Origin: Secundilactobacillus paracollinoides DSM 15502 = JCM 11969
Lineage (GTDB): Bacteria > Bacillota > Bacilli > Lactobacillales > Lactobacillaceae
Reading direction: 5' to 3'
NCBI RefSeq assembly: GCF_001311135.1
Contig: NZ_BBAG01000034.1
Span: 1 to 35,767 of the forward strand
DNA: 35,767 nucleotides
The notes under the pieces were generated by a model that worked only from the letters and a program-made list of their open reading frames with translations, searched no databases and had not been told where the DNA came from. Position numbers and translations under genes: made by a program. Positions 1-9,339 of the stretch are shown piece by piece. The number at the start of each line of letters is the position of its first letter. Positions within the stretch are counted from its first letter, which is position 1.

Positions 1-4
1 CGTA

Positions 5-167
5 AAATGTCCAAGGTCGGCATTTATGGCTCAGAGTTGGCGTTACATGCAGCTTCTTGTTTCCGAAACGCGTTGACTCGAGGACAGAGAACCACAAGAA
101 ATGCCCGAACCTGGCATTTTGCCAGAGTTGGCTTACGTGCAGCTTTCTGTTTTCCGAAACGCGTTTG
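5..167. repeat. Two tandem imperfect copies of a hairpin-headed repeat
   Basis: Two units (about 5-74 and 99-167, offset about 94 bases) share one design. Each starts with a short hairpin, AAATGTC/GGCATTT (5-11 with 19-25) in the first and AAATGCC/GGCATTT (99-105 with 113-119) in the second. Then comes CAGAGTTGGC-TTAC (32-46, 123-136), and then a TTTCCGAAACGCGTT block. The pairing survives the T/C difference as a G-U pair. No coding frame is evident. A third relative lies at 397-457. The function is unknown. Confidence 0.7.
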
Positions 168-226
168 GGCGTGGTGACCTAGAAAACATTTGTATTGCAA
201 GTACAGCGAAAAAAACTGGAATAGAA

Positions 227-272
227 AAATCTACCACCTAACATTAAGAACGCAATGTTAAGTGGTAGATTT
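227..272. terminator. 19-bp inverted repeat, terminator-like
   Basis: Arms 227-245 and 254-272 pair over 19 bases with one mismatch around an 8-base loop. A T-rich tract (TTTTAATTTTT) follows a few bases downstream on the plus strand. It could terminate a gene entering from the left of the window. It could also be part of the repeat cluster around it. No gene inside the window needs it on the plus strand. Confidence 0.45.
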
Positions 273-396
273 GATGGTAGTTTTAATTTTTCTACATACT
301 GTTTTTATAGAGTGGTTTGAATGCTTCAGAGTGGGCCTTGGCGACGTGGGTCTCCGCCACATAGCGGAAACGTGTTCAGCAAGGCTGAGGGCTACT

Positions 397-457
397 GCGT
401 AAGCAACTCTGGTCAAAAAAGTCAGACCCGGACTTTTCTGACCAGAGTTGCTTACGC
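397..457. repeat. 27-bp near-perfect inverted repeat, third member of the hairpin repeat family
   Basis: Arms 397-423 and 431-457 pair over 27 bases with a single mismatch around a 7-base loop. The right arm contains CCAGAGTTGCTTACGC, which matches the core of the units at 32-46 and 122-136. The flanks also share GCCCTCA and CCTTGCT in opposite orientation, so the imperfect symmetry extends outward. It lies 30 bases past the stop of the leftward phosphatase gene. On the minus strand it contains a T6 run, so it may also end that transcript. Confidence 0.7.
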
Positions 458-486
458 TCCGCCCTCAAACCGCCTTGCTTCACACT

Positions 487-1131
487 CTACTCATTATAAC
501 TCTCAAACACCACCTGCTCCTCATCAATGGTCAGCTGACTGACCCCGCCATTGATCGGGTAATTATCCGTTGTGTCCACGCCCAGATAATCAGCCATTGT
601 GCGGATCAAGGTGCCGTGCGACACTACCAGGACATTCTCGCCTGGTTCGCAGTGGTCGCGGAGTTGTTGGAAGCCTGCCTTCAAGCGGTCGATGACTTGG
701 TCATAGGTTTCCGCCACGTGTGAGGGGTCAGCCTCGTTCATTGCCTTGCGGACTTCTTCTTGACCGCCGATGTCCATGAGGTCCTTTTGTGAGGACTTGC
801 CGTAAGGTGCGGCAATGCCAGCCCAGATGTCGTCGGAGTTCAAGCCTTCAAAGAAACCGAAGTTGACCTCTCGAAATTCGGGCAAGTTGGCGGCCTCTTT
901 AAGCGTGGATTGTAGTTGATTCGTGATTAAATTTCGTGTGTTAACGGCTCGACCCAGGTCGGATGAAAAGGCTCGGTCAAAAGCGATGTCGTTGAGTTTG
1001 TCAGCGGCCTGCTGGGCTTGCTGAATGCCCTCTTCAGTGAGGTCGGAGTCGATCCAGCCCTGCATCCGGTTGTAACTATTCAGCAGCGTACTGCCGTGAC
1101 GCACTAAGTAAACGGTAAATGTGTTATCCAT
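487..1131 (-). CDS. Histidine phosphatase family protein (phosphoglycerate mutase-like)
   Basis: The 214-residue protein is a cytoplasmic branch-1 histidine phosphatase. It begins with the LVRHGST motif carrying the phospho-accepting His12 and Arg11. Further active-site residues are Arg61 (SSDLGRA), Glu88 (FREVNFG) and His172 (VVSHGTL). Length and motif order are typical of the GpmB/PhoE-like group, whose substrates differ widely, so no substrate is assigned. A purine-rich ribosome site (AGAGG) precedes the ATG. It appears monocistronic and unrelated to the sulfur island to the right. Confidence 0.88.
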   Translation of the reverse strand: MDNTFTVYLVRHGSTLLNSYNRMQGWIDSDLTEEGIQQAQQAADKLNDIAFDRAFSSDLGRAVNTRNLITNQLQSTLKEAANLPEFREVNFGFFEGLNSDDIWAGIAAPYGKSSQKDLMDIGGQEEVRKAMNEADPSHVAETYDQVIDRLKAGFQQLRDHCEPGENVLVVSHGTLIRTMADYLGVDTTDNYPINGGVSQLTIDEEQVVFESYNE

Positions 1132-1263
1132 TTAAATGCCTCTTTTCTTAATAGGTTAAGGTTACCTATAGTTTGAATGAAATCGGTCTCAAAATCAAAC
1201 CTTTGTCTGTAAAAAAACGGGTGAAAGTCCTATACTGGTCATAATAATGGAGGAGGTGTTTGT

Positions 1264-2049
1264 TTGAAACTAACATTTTCATTAGCTCAGATTGATATTG
1301 CTTTTGGGCAACCAGCAAAGAATTTTGCGAAAATTGAACAGTTTGTGAAACAAGCAGCCGACCAGGAAGCCGACATGGTCGTTTTTCCTGAAATGTGGAA
1401 TACCGGCTACGACTTGATTCGATTGAATGACATTGCTGATCCAAACGGAGATCAAACAAAACATGTCTTAGCTGCTTTAGCACGTAAGTATAACATAATG
1501 ATTCATGGTGGGTCGGTTTCCACCAAACGTGATGGAAAATTTTATAATTCCACATACATTTTTGACCAAGAAGGGCACCAAATCGCGGACTATGATAAGG
1601 TGCACTTGTTTGGGTTGATGGCTGAAGATGAGTATTTAGCAGCGGGCGACCATAAGGACCGCTTTGAAATTAAAGGGATCGCGGCAACCAGTGTCATTTG
1701 TTACGACATCCGGTTTCCAGAATGGTTGCGGACGCAGAGTTTAACGGATAGTCGCATTATTTTTGTGCCGGCTGAGTGGCCAACACCGCGACTGGAACAG
1801 TGGCGCAAACTGTTGGCGGCACGCGCAATCGAAAACCAGTCATTTGTCATCGGCGTGAACCGTGTGGGCAGTGACCCAGACAATCGATTTGGCGGCAGTT
1901 CGGTCGTTTACGATCCGTTAGGCAAGGAAGTGCTGCGGCTAAATGACCGTGAGCAGCTGGCCACGATCACGATTGAAACGGGGCAAACGGACAAGGTTCG
2001 CGGCAGTATGCCCGTTTTTGCGGACCGGCGACCTGATTTGTACGAGTAG
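1264..2049 (+). CDS. Carbon-nitrogen hydrolase (nitrilase/omega-amidase family)
   Basis: The 261-residue cytoplasmic hydrolase has the nitrilase triad: Glu43 (FPEMWNTGYD), Lys112 (YDKVHLFG) and Cys146 (SVICYDIRFPEW). It most resembles the Nit2/YafV group, which hydrolyses 2-oxo-glutaramate or the 2-oxoacid amide of methionine (omega-amidase). The specificity here is inferred from family likeness only. Translation starts at TTG: a strong GGAGGAGG lies 7 bases upstream, and the in-frame product begins MKLTFSLAQI, the expected start. If it is a KMTB-amide amidase it would fit the methionine theme of the neighbouring island, but it has no T-box. Confidence 0.88.
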   Translation: MKLTFSLAQIDIAFGQPAKNFAKIEQFVKQAADQEADMVVFPEMWNTGYDLIRLNDIADPNGDQTKHVLAALARKYNIMIHGGSVSTKRDGKFYNSTYIFDQEGHQIADYDKVHLFGLMAEDEYLAAGDHKDRFEIKGIAATSVICYDIRFPEWLRTQSLTDSRIIFVPAEWPTPRLEQWRKLLAARAIENQSFVIGVNRVGSDPDNRFGGSSVVYDPLGKEVLRLNDREQLATITIETGQTDKVRGSMPVFADRRPDLYE

Positions 2050-2136
2050 TGCTAGTACTGGAATGTTACGGTTTAGTTTAGCGACGAGACCTAAAGTCAG
2101 CCTTAAGGGTCAACCATAACGAAATGGGACGTCTCG

Positions 2137-2145
2137 TGATATAAT
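2137..2145 (+). promoter_or_regulatory. Extended -10 promoter of luxS
   Basis: TGATATAAT is a perfect TG-N-TATAAT extended -10 element, 59 bases before the luxS ATG. No good -35 box sits 16-18 bases upstream, which fits an extended -10 promoter. An inverted repeat (ACGAGAC at 2084-2090, GTCTCGT at 2131-2137) ends on its 5' edge. Confidence 0.6.
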
Positions 2146-2203
2146 AGACTGTATTGATAACAGCTTATTGCGTTGTGACATTGAATGAGGAGGAATCTGC
2201 TAC

Positions 2204-2680
2204 ATGGCAAAAGTAGAAAGTTTTGAATTAGATCATACCAAGGTTAAGGCACCCTATGTTCGTTTGATTAAGGTGGAAAAGGGTCCTAGCGGCGATGAGA
2301 TCTCAAACTTTGATCTGCGGTTAGTGCAACCTAACCAAAACGCCATTCCAACGGCGGGATTGCACACCATTGAACATTTGCTTGCCGGCCTGTTACGGGA
2401 CCGGATGGACGGGGTCATTGACTGCTCACCGTTTGGCTGCCGGACCGGGTTCCATTTGATTACCTGGGGCACGCCCTCAACCACCGAAGTCGCTAAGGCA
2501 TTGAAGAGTTCATTGGAACAAATTGCCAACGACATCAAGTGGGAAGACGTCCCAGGCACCACGATCGAATCATGCGGGAACTACAAGGATCACTCATTGT
2601 TCTCAGCTAAGGAATGGTCAAAACTGATCGTTAGCCAAGGCATCAGTGACGATCCATTTGTCCGCAACGTGGTGGACTAA
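2204..2680 (+). CDS. luxS: S-ribosylhomocysteine lyase LuxS
   Basis: LuxS cleaves S-ribosylhomocysteine to homocysteine and the AI-2 precursor DPD, in the activated methyl cycle. The 158-residue protein has the metal-binding HTIEH motif (His54, His58) with catalytic Glu57. It also has Cys79 in SPFGCRTGF, the catalytic cysteine, and the third metal ligand Cys124 in IESCGNY. Length and motif spacing match the family. AGGAGG lies 10 bases before the ATG. The gene is alone between its own promoter and terminator. It regenerates homocysteine, so it links functionally to the methionine genes downstream, but it is not under a T-box. Confidence 0.97.
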   Translation: MAKVESFELDHTKVKAPYVRLIKVEKGPSGDEISNFDLRLVQPNQNAIPTAGLHTIEHLLAGLLRDRMDGVIDCSPFGCRTGFHLITWGTPSTTEVAKALKSSLEQIANDIKWEDVPGTTIESCGNYKDHSLFSAKEWSKLIVSQGISDDPFVRNVVD

Positions 2681-2716
2681 TATAGACACATACGAACAAC
2701 TCTTGTGACACGAAAT

Positions 2717-2757
2717 AACCTGTCATCGCCCATGTGGGTGATGGCAGGTTCTTTTTG
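2717..2757 (+). terminator. Rho-independent terminator after luxS
   Basis: A 15-bp stem (AACCTGTCATCGCCC with its complement, two G-U pairs, 4-base loop) is followed by CTTTTTG. It begins 36 bases after the luxS stop. Confidence 0.9.
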
Positions 2758-2772
2758 CTGTTGTGCCTGATA

Positions 2773-3314
2773 TTAAAGCGTTTCAAGGAGGTGCTGCAGC
2801 CACAACACGTAGTTGGATTCACGTTCGATCCCGCGGGAAAGTGTCAGAAAATGGCCATAGTGCGAATCAATGTCCGTTTGAGACTGGAACACAGTTTCCT
2901 TTCGGCTCTTGAGGTAGGTTACGCGGTTTTGACTGAGCGTGAGTTGTTGCGCTAATAGTGGCTTGAGGAGGGAGAATCGCTGGTTTTGATGAAGAAGAGT
3001 TTGAGCGCAAACAGGTCGGTATCTTTTTGCGTCAGCGGCTCACGCAGCCAGTCTAACAGGACGTCGTGACCGGTTGAAGTCAGCGCATAGTAGGTCTGAT
3101 TGCGGTTGGCGTCAGGTTGCGTGTCTGGCGTGACCGTTGTAATCCAGCCGTCGTCTGTCATGCGCTGTAATTCAGGGTAGATCTGGGAATGAGAAGCCGT
3201 CCAGAAGTCACTGATCTCGTGCTTGAATTCTTGTACCATCTGATAACCAGAGAGGTGTTGCTTATCGTTAATAAGTCCCAGCAGGACATAGGGTAGTGTT
3301 CGTTTTTTTGGCAT
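2773..3314 (-). pseudogene. padR: PadR-family transcriptional regulator, frameshifted
   Basis: The N-terminal 110 residues are a PadR winged helix (LPYVLLGLIN, LSGYQM, SQIYPELQRM). The frame breaks after FFIKTSD. The other frame resumes with FSLLKPLLAQQ and runs through the usual C-terminal helical dimerisation domain to a stop at 2773. Restoring one T in the minus-strand GATTC (GATTTC; near 2975) gives a continuous protein of about 180 residues, the normal PadR length. It lies directly downstream of padA in the same orientation, so it is probably co-transcribed and represses that promoter. Phenolic acids relieve PadR repression in related lactobacilli. A sequencing indel is the likeliest cause of the break. 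Confidence 0.85.
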
Positions 3315-3373
3315 CGTAATCGCTCCAATTTCTCGTTACGTTTATTATGCCATTTTTTCGTAGGTCTTTGAAG

Positions 3374-4002
<629 letters not shown>

Positions 4003-4106
4003 TTAATCTAATTATTTCAAAATTTGTTTTCAGTGAAATAACGATTCGTTAATCCCGTTATATCAGTATTTTGTCGCGCTTAATCAAATTAATGTTTAAA
4101 AAACTA

Positions 4107-4134
4107 TTGACAAAGAAATGAGAAGTACTAGTAT
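4107..4134 (+). promoter_or_regulatory. Promoter of methionine T-box unit 1
   Basis: A consensus TTGACA (4107-4112) is followed after 16 bases by TAGTAT (4129-4134). The T-box Stem I begins about 50 bases later. Confidence 0.7.
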
Positions 4135-4180
4135 GAATTTATAAATTTACTAATTAAATTTTAATAAAAAACATCTTTTG

Positions 4181-4483
4181 ATAAGAAGAGTAGCTATTGC
4201 TGATTGAAGAAAAGAGAGCCTGTGTTGGTGAAATCAGGTTTCAATTAAGATAGTGAAGATGAGCTTTGAATAGAAGTATCCGGTGTCCGCTGGGTACTCG
4301 GTAGGAACCGTTATTTTCCCAGATATTTATTTTAAAGTATCGTTGAGACATCTTAAGATGTGAAAGAGGGTGGTACCACGGTTAAATTCGTCCCTTACTG
4401 GTAATTAATGACGAGTGGAGATTTCCGTGGACAATCACCTAAAAAGCCTCTGCAGTTCATTAATGACTGTGGGGGCTTTTTTG
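4181..4483 (+). promoter_or_regulatory. T-box riboswitch, specifier ATG (Met), upstream of the reductase-like gene
   Basis: Stem I has the AGTA element (4189-4192) with GCTAT pairing to ATAGT. Next is the 3' specifier strand GAA-G-ATG-A with ATG at 4259-4261, and there is an AGAGAGCC segment higher in the stem. The T-box AGGGTGGTACCACG lies at 4367-4380. Its TGGT bulge suits a tRNA ending ACCA (discriminator A, as in tRNA-Met). A terminator hairpin with a T6 run ends at 4482. The design predicts read-through when uncharged tRNA-Met accumulates. The specifier position was set by comparison with the known glyQS leader layout. Confidence 0.92.
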
Positions 4484-4609
4484 TACAGGAAAAGTATTAA
4501 TTTTAAGACAGTAATCTGATCAGTTACTGCTTGTGAGAAACAGTGAATGGATACTGAAAATAGCAAATGATAACTAATTAAAATTAGTAAAGGTTTGGAG
4601 GATATTGAT

Positions 4610-5695
4610 ATGGCAAAAGAAGCAGCATTACAAGAAGAGTTAAGTAAGATTGACGTTAATGAAAAATTATCCGCATGTCCAATCGATTTTTCGCGCAGTA
4701 AGGTGGCTAATCCTCGTGCAGGTCAAAAAAGTAAGGATTATGTGAGTGGTGAAACAAAATCTAATTTCAATGACCGAAAGAAATTTCAGCCCTATCAAGA
4801 ACCGCAATTCAATCAGTTATTTACAGATGGCACTTTACCGGTGGAGGCTAATCGATATCGCTTAATTTGGTCGAGACATTGTCCTTGGGCTAACCGATTA
4901 GCAATTGCAATCGACCTATTGGGTTTAGATAATGTGATCTCCAAAGGCGTTGTTGATCCATTACGGCCTGCCGGAGTTGTTGGCGATTGGTTCTTTACTC
5001 TAGACGATGATGATGAAGATCCTGTACTGCATACTAAGTCCTTATCGGAAAGTTACCTCAAAGCAGATCCCAATTACACGTTAAGAACAACTGTTCCAGC
5101 ATTGGTTGATGTTAAAACTGGAAAGGTTGTCAATAACAACTACAACACGTTAATTGATGAATTCAGTATTGCATGGCAGAGGTATCAGGATGAGGATGTA
5201 CCGGATCTTTATCCAGAAGAATTAAGAGAAGATATTGACGCTTTAAACAAGATTATTTACACCGACGTTAATACAGCTGTCAATGAAGCGGGACTTGCAC
5301 GTTCACAAGTTGATTATGAAAAATACTATAATCGTGTTTTTAACCGACTTGATTGGTTAGAGGGGAGACTTTCAAAGCAGCGGTATTTGTTTGGTTCAAC
5401 AATTACGGATACAGATATCAGACTCTACGTGACGTTAGCTCGATTCGACGTTGTTTTCTATCAAAAGTATTACGTAAACAAGAAACGGTTAGTTGATTAT
5501 CCAAATTTGTGGAACTATACGAAGGACCTTTATTCATTACCAGCATTTAAAAACAACACGGATTTTGATGCGATTAAAAAGCGCTTCTATCAAGTTGATC
5601 ACACGCCGCAGTTTGATTTGCCTAGAATCATTCCTAATGGTCCTGATTTAAGTATTTGGACTGCCCCCAATGATCGAAATCGTTTTGAAGCATAA
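4610..5695 (+). CDS. Glutathionyl-hydroquinone reductase-like glutathione transferase (Ecm4/YqjG family), copy 1
   Basis: The 361-residue protein has the xi-class layout. An N-terminal thioredoxin-like domain carries the CPWA active-site motif (Cys91 in RHCPWANR), with VPALVD further on. The helical C-terminal domain contains LFGSTITDTDI and ends around the YSLPAFKN region. Family enzymes remove glutathione from glutathionyl-hydroquinones through this cysteine. The substrate here is unknown. ATG at 4610 is chosen because GGAGG lies 8 bases upstream; an earlier TTG overlaps that site. It is the first gene after a Met T-box, and a second copy is at 11654-12572. Control by methionine tRNA suggests a role in freeing sulfur from thiol adducts, which is inference. 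Confidence 0.88.
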   Translation: MAKEAALQEELSKIDVNEKLSACPIDFSRSKVANPRAGQKSKDYVSGETKSNFNDRKKFQPYQEPQFNQLFTDGTLPVEANRYRLIWSRHCPWANRLAIAIDLLGLDNVISKGVVDPLRPAGVVGDWFFTLDDDDEDPVLHTKSLSESYLKADPNYTLRTTVPALVDVKTGKVVNNNYNTLIDEFSIAWQRYQDEDVPDLYPEELREDIDALNKIIYTDVNTAVNEAGLARSQVDYEKYYNRVFNRLDWLEGRLSKQRYLFGSTITDTDIRLYVTLARFDVVFYQKYYVNKKRLVDYPNLWNYTKDLYSLPAFKNNTDFDAIKKRFYQVDHTPQFDLPRIIPNGPDLSIWTAPNDRNRFEA

Positions 5696-5839
5696 TCTTA
5701 AGAGCTGACGTGTTAGGTACAGATATTCGGTAACGATGAATTCAAATAATATAACTAGGGTAAGTTATGGCTTGAAAAATAGGTGTTAAAAGCCATCTTT
5801 CAAACAAATAAACTGACACATATTATGGAGGGTGTTTGA

Positions 5840-6751
5840 ATGTCAAATTTACAGCGTTTAACTAAATTGAATAAACAGGACTATGAACAGCAATGGGAAG
5901 ACTGGCATAAAAAGCGTGAAGACGCGATTAAGACACCATATGGTTGGCTATCACTTAGAAGCATTGACTGGCTCGAAGATGGCAAAAGAATTGCTATCGA
6001 TGGATTTCCCGGCCTTTGGGGACAGAATGGCAATGCTGTAACCTACTATCCAGAAGTAGGAAAAACGGTGACGAACCGCGACAAGATTATTTCTGAACCC
6101 AAGATCATTGTTGTTGATAATGTTGAAGATGTTAACGTTGAAGATTTTTATTATGAAGGTGTTAGAGCGCAACTGATCAAACGCATTGGATCGACCAAGA
6201 AGTTCGCTGTTCGCCAGCGGGATCCTGAATCCAAGTTCAGAAGAAACTTTAACGGCTTTCCCCATTTTGATCCAGACGAGAACTGGGTTTTGCCAGCACG
6301 GTATGAACCGTTAGATAACTGGTCAAATATTACTACTAAAGCAGTTACCGTAGGGTTGTCACACAATGAGACGCAAATTGGAAATCTTTATTTTAAATAT
6401 CATGACAAGGATTATCGATTCGTTGTTTTTCAAGGCCATAATGATGATTCTGGCTGGCTAAAAAAAGATCCTGAAACCGGTGAAACACATTACTTAAATA
6501 ATCGACAAAATACTGAAGGCATCGGCTTTATTCTCTTTAAGGATCAGAGCACGGGTAAACAAACCTATGGTGGCGGCCGAGTCCTTTCTATTGATATTTC
6601 CAATCCGGCCAAGGTTAATTCTGTGGATTTGAACACAGCCTTTAATTTGCCTTGTGCATATAGCTATTTTTGCACATGTCCATTTGCCCCTGAAGAAAAT
6701 ATTTTGCCATTTGCTGTGACATCTGGTGAAAAAACGCCTCATATCTACTAA
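5840..6751 (+). CDS. DUF1684 domain-containing protein, copy 1
   Basis: The 303-residue soluble protein has no signal peptide or membrane segment. It shows DUF1684 features: PYGWLSLRSIDWLEDG near the N terminus, FQGHNDDSGW in the middle, YGGGR around residue 243, and a C-terminal block with PCAYSYFCTCPFAPEEN and GEKTP. The C-terminal cysteines form a C-T-C-P-F motif also present in copy 2 (8317-9227). No biochemical function is known to me for this family. The 144-base gap from the reductase-like gene holds a 7-bp inverted repeat but no T-run, so co-transcription from the T-box is likely. GGAGGGTG precedes the ATG. Confidence 0.85.
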   Translation: MSNLQRLTKLNKQDYEQQWEDWHKKREDAIKTPYGWLSLRSIDWLEDGKRIAIDGFPGLWGQNGNAVTYYPEVGKTVTNRDKIISEPKIIVVDNVEDVNVEDFYYEGVRAQLIKRIGSTKKFAVRQRDPESKFRRNFNGFPHFDPDENWVLPARYEPLDNWSNITTKAVTVGLSHNETQIGNLYFKYHDKDYRFVVFQGHNDDSGWLKKDPETGETHYLNNRQNTEGIGFILFKDQSTGKQTYGGGRVLSIDISNPAKVNSVDLNTAFNLPCAYSYFCTCPFAPEENILPFAVTSGEKTPHIY

Positions 6752-6800
6752 TCATTCGTGCTATTGGTTAGTTGATACGCACTAACTGTCAGGGGAAATT

Positions 6801-7363
6801 ATGTTGCAATTTAAAAAAATTGAAAATGCAGATGTTGCTGAAAAGTTAACATCGTTGCTTCATCAGGCGTATGCAGCAGACGTCAGGTTGGGGATTCACT
6901 TTGCTGCATCATCTGTAACAGTAGAAAACGTTCGTAAGCATATCGAAAGTACGCCGACGTTCATTCTTGAAGATGATGACGGAACAATTGTCGCCACTAC
7001 GTCGGTACGGTTACCTTGGTCGGATAATCCAAGCCCATTTGGTCTACCGCATCTAGCTGGGTTGCAACCAATCCCGATTATCAGCAACAAGGGTTTTCCA
7101 AACAGATAATAAGCTGGGTAGTTACCAACTATGTTAAGCCTGAACTATACACGCCAGCTGTCACAATTGGCACAGCGGCGGATCATCCCTGGCTGCTATC
7201 GTTTTATAAATCGCTAGGGTTTAAGGTGATCGACATCACTCAGAAACCTAACGCTCCTAGAGCCGCCTATCTCATTTCAATTTTTGATGAACATCGAACC
7301 AGACTAATCGATGATGCTTATTTACAAAAGACACTTTCAAAACAGGGGTTAAGCACATATTAG
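6801..7363 (+). pseudogene. GNAT family N-acetyltransferase, copy 1, frameshifted
   Basis: The first frame gives a GNAT N-terminal half (LLHQAYAADVRLGIHF, TIVATTSVRLPW, GLPHLAG). The second frame supplies the acetyl-CoA-binding half (ATNPDYQQQGFSKQIIS) and the tail AAYLISIFDEHRTR. Adding one G near 7056 (CTAGCTGG to CTAGGCTGG, making LPHLGWVATNP) yields about 187 residues. That aligns end to end with the intact 186-residue paralogue at 20509-21069, whose equivalent segment reads LPHIGWVATNP. The ATG at 6801 or the adjacent TTG could be the start, since the paralogue uses TTG. The nearest functional model is the SnaA/SnaB acetyltransferase of S-(2-succino)cysteine breakdown, by context. Confidence 0.82.
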
Positions 7364-7511
7364 TAGAGTTCTTAGGAAAATATTTCGCCCCTCCATTGGG
7401 AAGGTTCCACATGGAGGAAAGCATAATGATGCAGCTAATCGCTGCATCGATAAATATAATACTGGAAAATCTAAGGTTTTAAATATACGTTGAAAAGGAT
7501 GGAAGACATTT

Positions 7512-8305
7512 ATGAAGAAAATTTGGATTAGTATTATTGGGGTCGTTGTCGTTATTGGATTAATTTTTCTAGGGTTCACGCAATTGAATAAATCGACAGC
7601 AAGTAGCAGTTCTAGTAAGAAAACAATTACGATTGGGACAACTGGAACGAGTTTTCCAACGTCGTACAAAAAAGGAAATAAACTTGTTGGCTTCGATGTT
7701 GACTTGATTAACAAAGCTGCAAAAGACTTAGGGTATAAGACTAAGTGGGTTACAGGTGAGTATGATGGTCTTCTTGAGGATCTTGATCAAAGCAAGGTTG
7801 ATACGGTTGCTAATGATGTTGCCATTACGCCTGAACGGGAACAAAAATATACATTTAGTACACCCTATAATATTGAAGAAACAGCGATTGCTGTTAACAA
7901 AAATTCGTCTTTTAAAACGATTCATGATTTGGATGGGAAAACAGTATCCACAGGCGCAGCTCTAATAACACTGATAATTTGAAGAAATATGATCCCAAAA
8001 TCAAATTGAAGACGTTTGATGCTCGTGACGAATTTTATGAAGCGCTGTTGGCTGGTCATGTTGACGGAACTGTTGATACGCGGAATAACTTGAATGCTAT
8101 CATTAAAGCCAAGGGTTACAAATGGCGCGTTGTTAGTGGTACTGCCGCAACCGTTAAAATAGCTTTACCATTTTTGAAGAATGCGCATGGTAAGAAATTA
8201 AACAAGGAATTTAGTAAGGAAATTACTAAATTGAAGAATAATGGGACCGTCAGCAAATTATCAGAAAAGTACTTCGGATACGATGTAACTAAGACTGAAA
8301 AATAG
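7512..8305 (+). pseudogene. Amino-acid ABC transporter substrate-binding protein, copy 1, frameshifted
   Basis: This is a solute-binding protein family 3 member, paralogous to the two at 12606-13400 and 13495-14289. Shared features are TTGTSFPTSYK, LVGFDVDL, ITPEREQKYTFSTPY and the late segment NPKIKLKTFDARD (here DPKIKLKTF). The frame breaks after VSTGA. One missing G near 7959 (GCAGCTCT to GCAGGCTCT, restoring AGSNNTDNLKKY) gives 264 residues, identical in length to both paralogues. The N terminus has a hydrophobic segment but no lipobox cysteine, where the paralogues have LAGC, so it may be membrane-anchored rather than lipidated. No permease lies in this unit; unit 2 encodes one. Confidence 0.85.
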
Positions 8306-8316
8306 GAGGTGGCGCT

Positions 8317-9227
8317 ATGACAGACTATCAGGGGTTAACAACTCTCAGTAAAAAGGAATATCTTCAACATTGGAAAGAGTGGCATTCAAAACGAGAAGAT
8401 GCCTTAAAGGCGCCATATGGATGGTTATCCTTGAGAAGCATTGATTGGCTGGAAGATGGAAAGACCATCAAACTCGCTGGTTTTCCTGGTTCTTGGGCAC
8501 AGGATGATAATACAGTTACCTATTATCCTGAGGCAGATAAAGAAGTAACAAATCGAGGAGAAGTCCTTACGAAACCGAAAGTTATTGTCGTAGAAAACGT
8601 TGAAGATGTTAATGTTGAGGATTTTTACTTTGAAGGCGTTAGAGCACAGCTCATTAAGCGATTAGGATCAACAAAAAAGTTTGCTGTGCGGCAACGAGAT
8701 CCGAACTCGAAATTTCGCCACGATTTTGCCGGCCTAAAGCATTTTGATCCTGATGAAAATTGGGTATTCCCGGCAAAATATGTACCGCTGACTGAATGGA
8801 AGGATGTTAAAACAGCAGCGGTTCTATCTGAACTATCGCATAATGAAACGCAAATAGGCGATTTGATTTTTGAATACGATGGTCATGAGTATGATTTCGT
8901 AGTGTTTCAAGGACATAATGATGATTCGGGGTTAACTGTAAAAGACCCTAAGACGGGGAAACACACTATTTAAACAATCGTCAACATAGAGAAAATGTCG
9001 GACTGATTTTGTTTAAAGATAAAACTAACGGTAATGACACATATGGTGGCGGGCGACGCTTAAAGCTAGATATCTCAGATCCAGAAAAATTTGATCACGT
9101 TGACTTTAATACCGCTGCTAATTATCCATGTGCGTTGAGTTACTTCTGTACCTGTCCATTCCCACCGGAACAAAATACGTTGCCATTTGAGGTTACGGCG
9201 GGAGAGAAAACACCGACTGTTTATTAG
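8317..9227 (+). pseudogene. DUF1684 domain-containing protein, copy 2, frameshifted
   Basis: This paralogue of 5840-6751 shares PYGWLSLRSIDWLEDG, EDVNVEDFY, FAVRQRDP, FQGHNDDSG, YGGGR and the C-terminal FCTCPFPPEQN block with GEKTP. The first frame ends after GKHTI. Restoring one A near 8959 (GGGAAACAC to GGGAAAACAC) continues into YLNNRQH and the rest, giving 303 residues, exactly the length of copy 1. GGAGGTGG precedes the ATG and the gap from the SBP gene is 11 bases, so the two are co-translated neighbours. It is the last gene of T-box unit 1. Confidence 0.85.
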
Positions 9228-9272
9228 GATTAAGAATTAACAGGATTATATAGATTAGTGATTTTAAAGTTA

Positions 9273-9320
9273 AACACAAAAAGAACCGGTTAATTAAATC
9301 CGGTCCTTTTTGTGTTTTTT
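9273..9320. terminator. Bidirectional terminator between units 1 and 2
   Basis: The inverted repeat AACACAAAAAG-ACCGG/CCGGT-CTTTTTGTGTT has an A-run on one side and a T6 run on the other. It lies between the convergent ends of the DUF1684 gene (9227) and the M20 gene (9340), so it can end both transcripts. Confidence 0.88.
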
Positions 9321-9339
9321 ACGATTATCAGTTTGTAGG

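Noticed and set aside
1..457. CRISPR array in the repeat region
   Set aside because: The repeats are few, imperfect, unevenly sized and hairpin-headed, with no regular spacers and no cas genes.
321..723. Two small plus-strand open frames left of and inside the phosphatase gene
   Set aside because: They run through the 27-bp inverted repeat and the antisense of the phosphatase, have no convincing ribosome site and show no recognisable domain.
2084..2137. Inverted repeat upstream of luxS as a possible riboswitch
   Set aside because: The -10 box lies at or beyond its 3' arm, so it would not be in the transcript. It fits no SAM/SAH riboswitch pattern I can see, and an operator is only a guess.
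2734..2955. Plus-strand open frame of 73 residues after luxS
   Set aside because: It is antisense to the displaced C-terminal part of padR; the minus-strand frame reads as a PadR helical domain.
7364..7511. Hairpins between the GNAT and SBP genes (for example 7428-7448) as a terminator
   Set aside because: Neither stem is followed by a T-run, and the genes on both sides fit one T-box unit.
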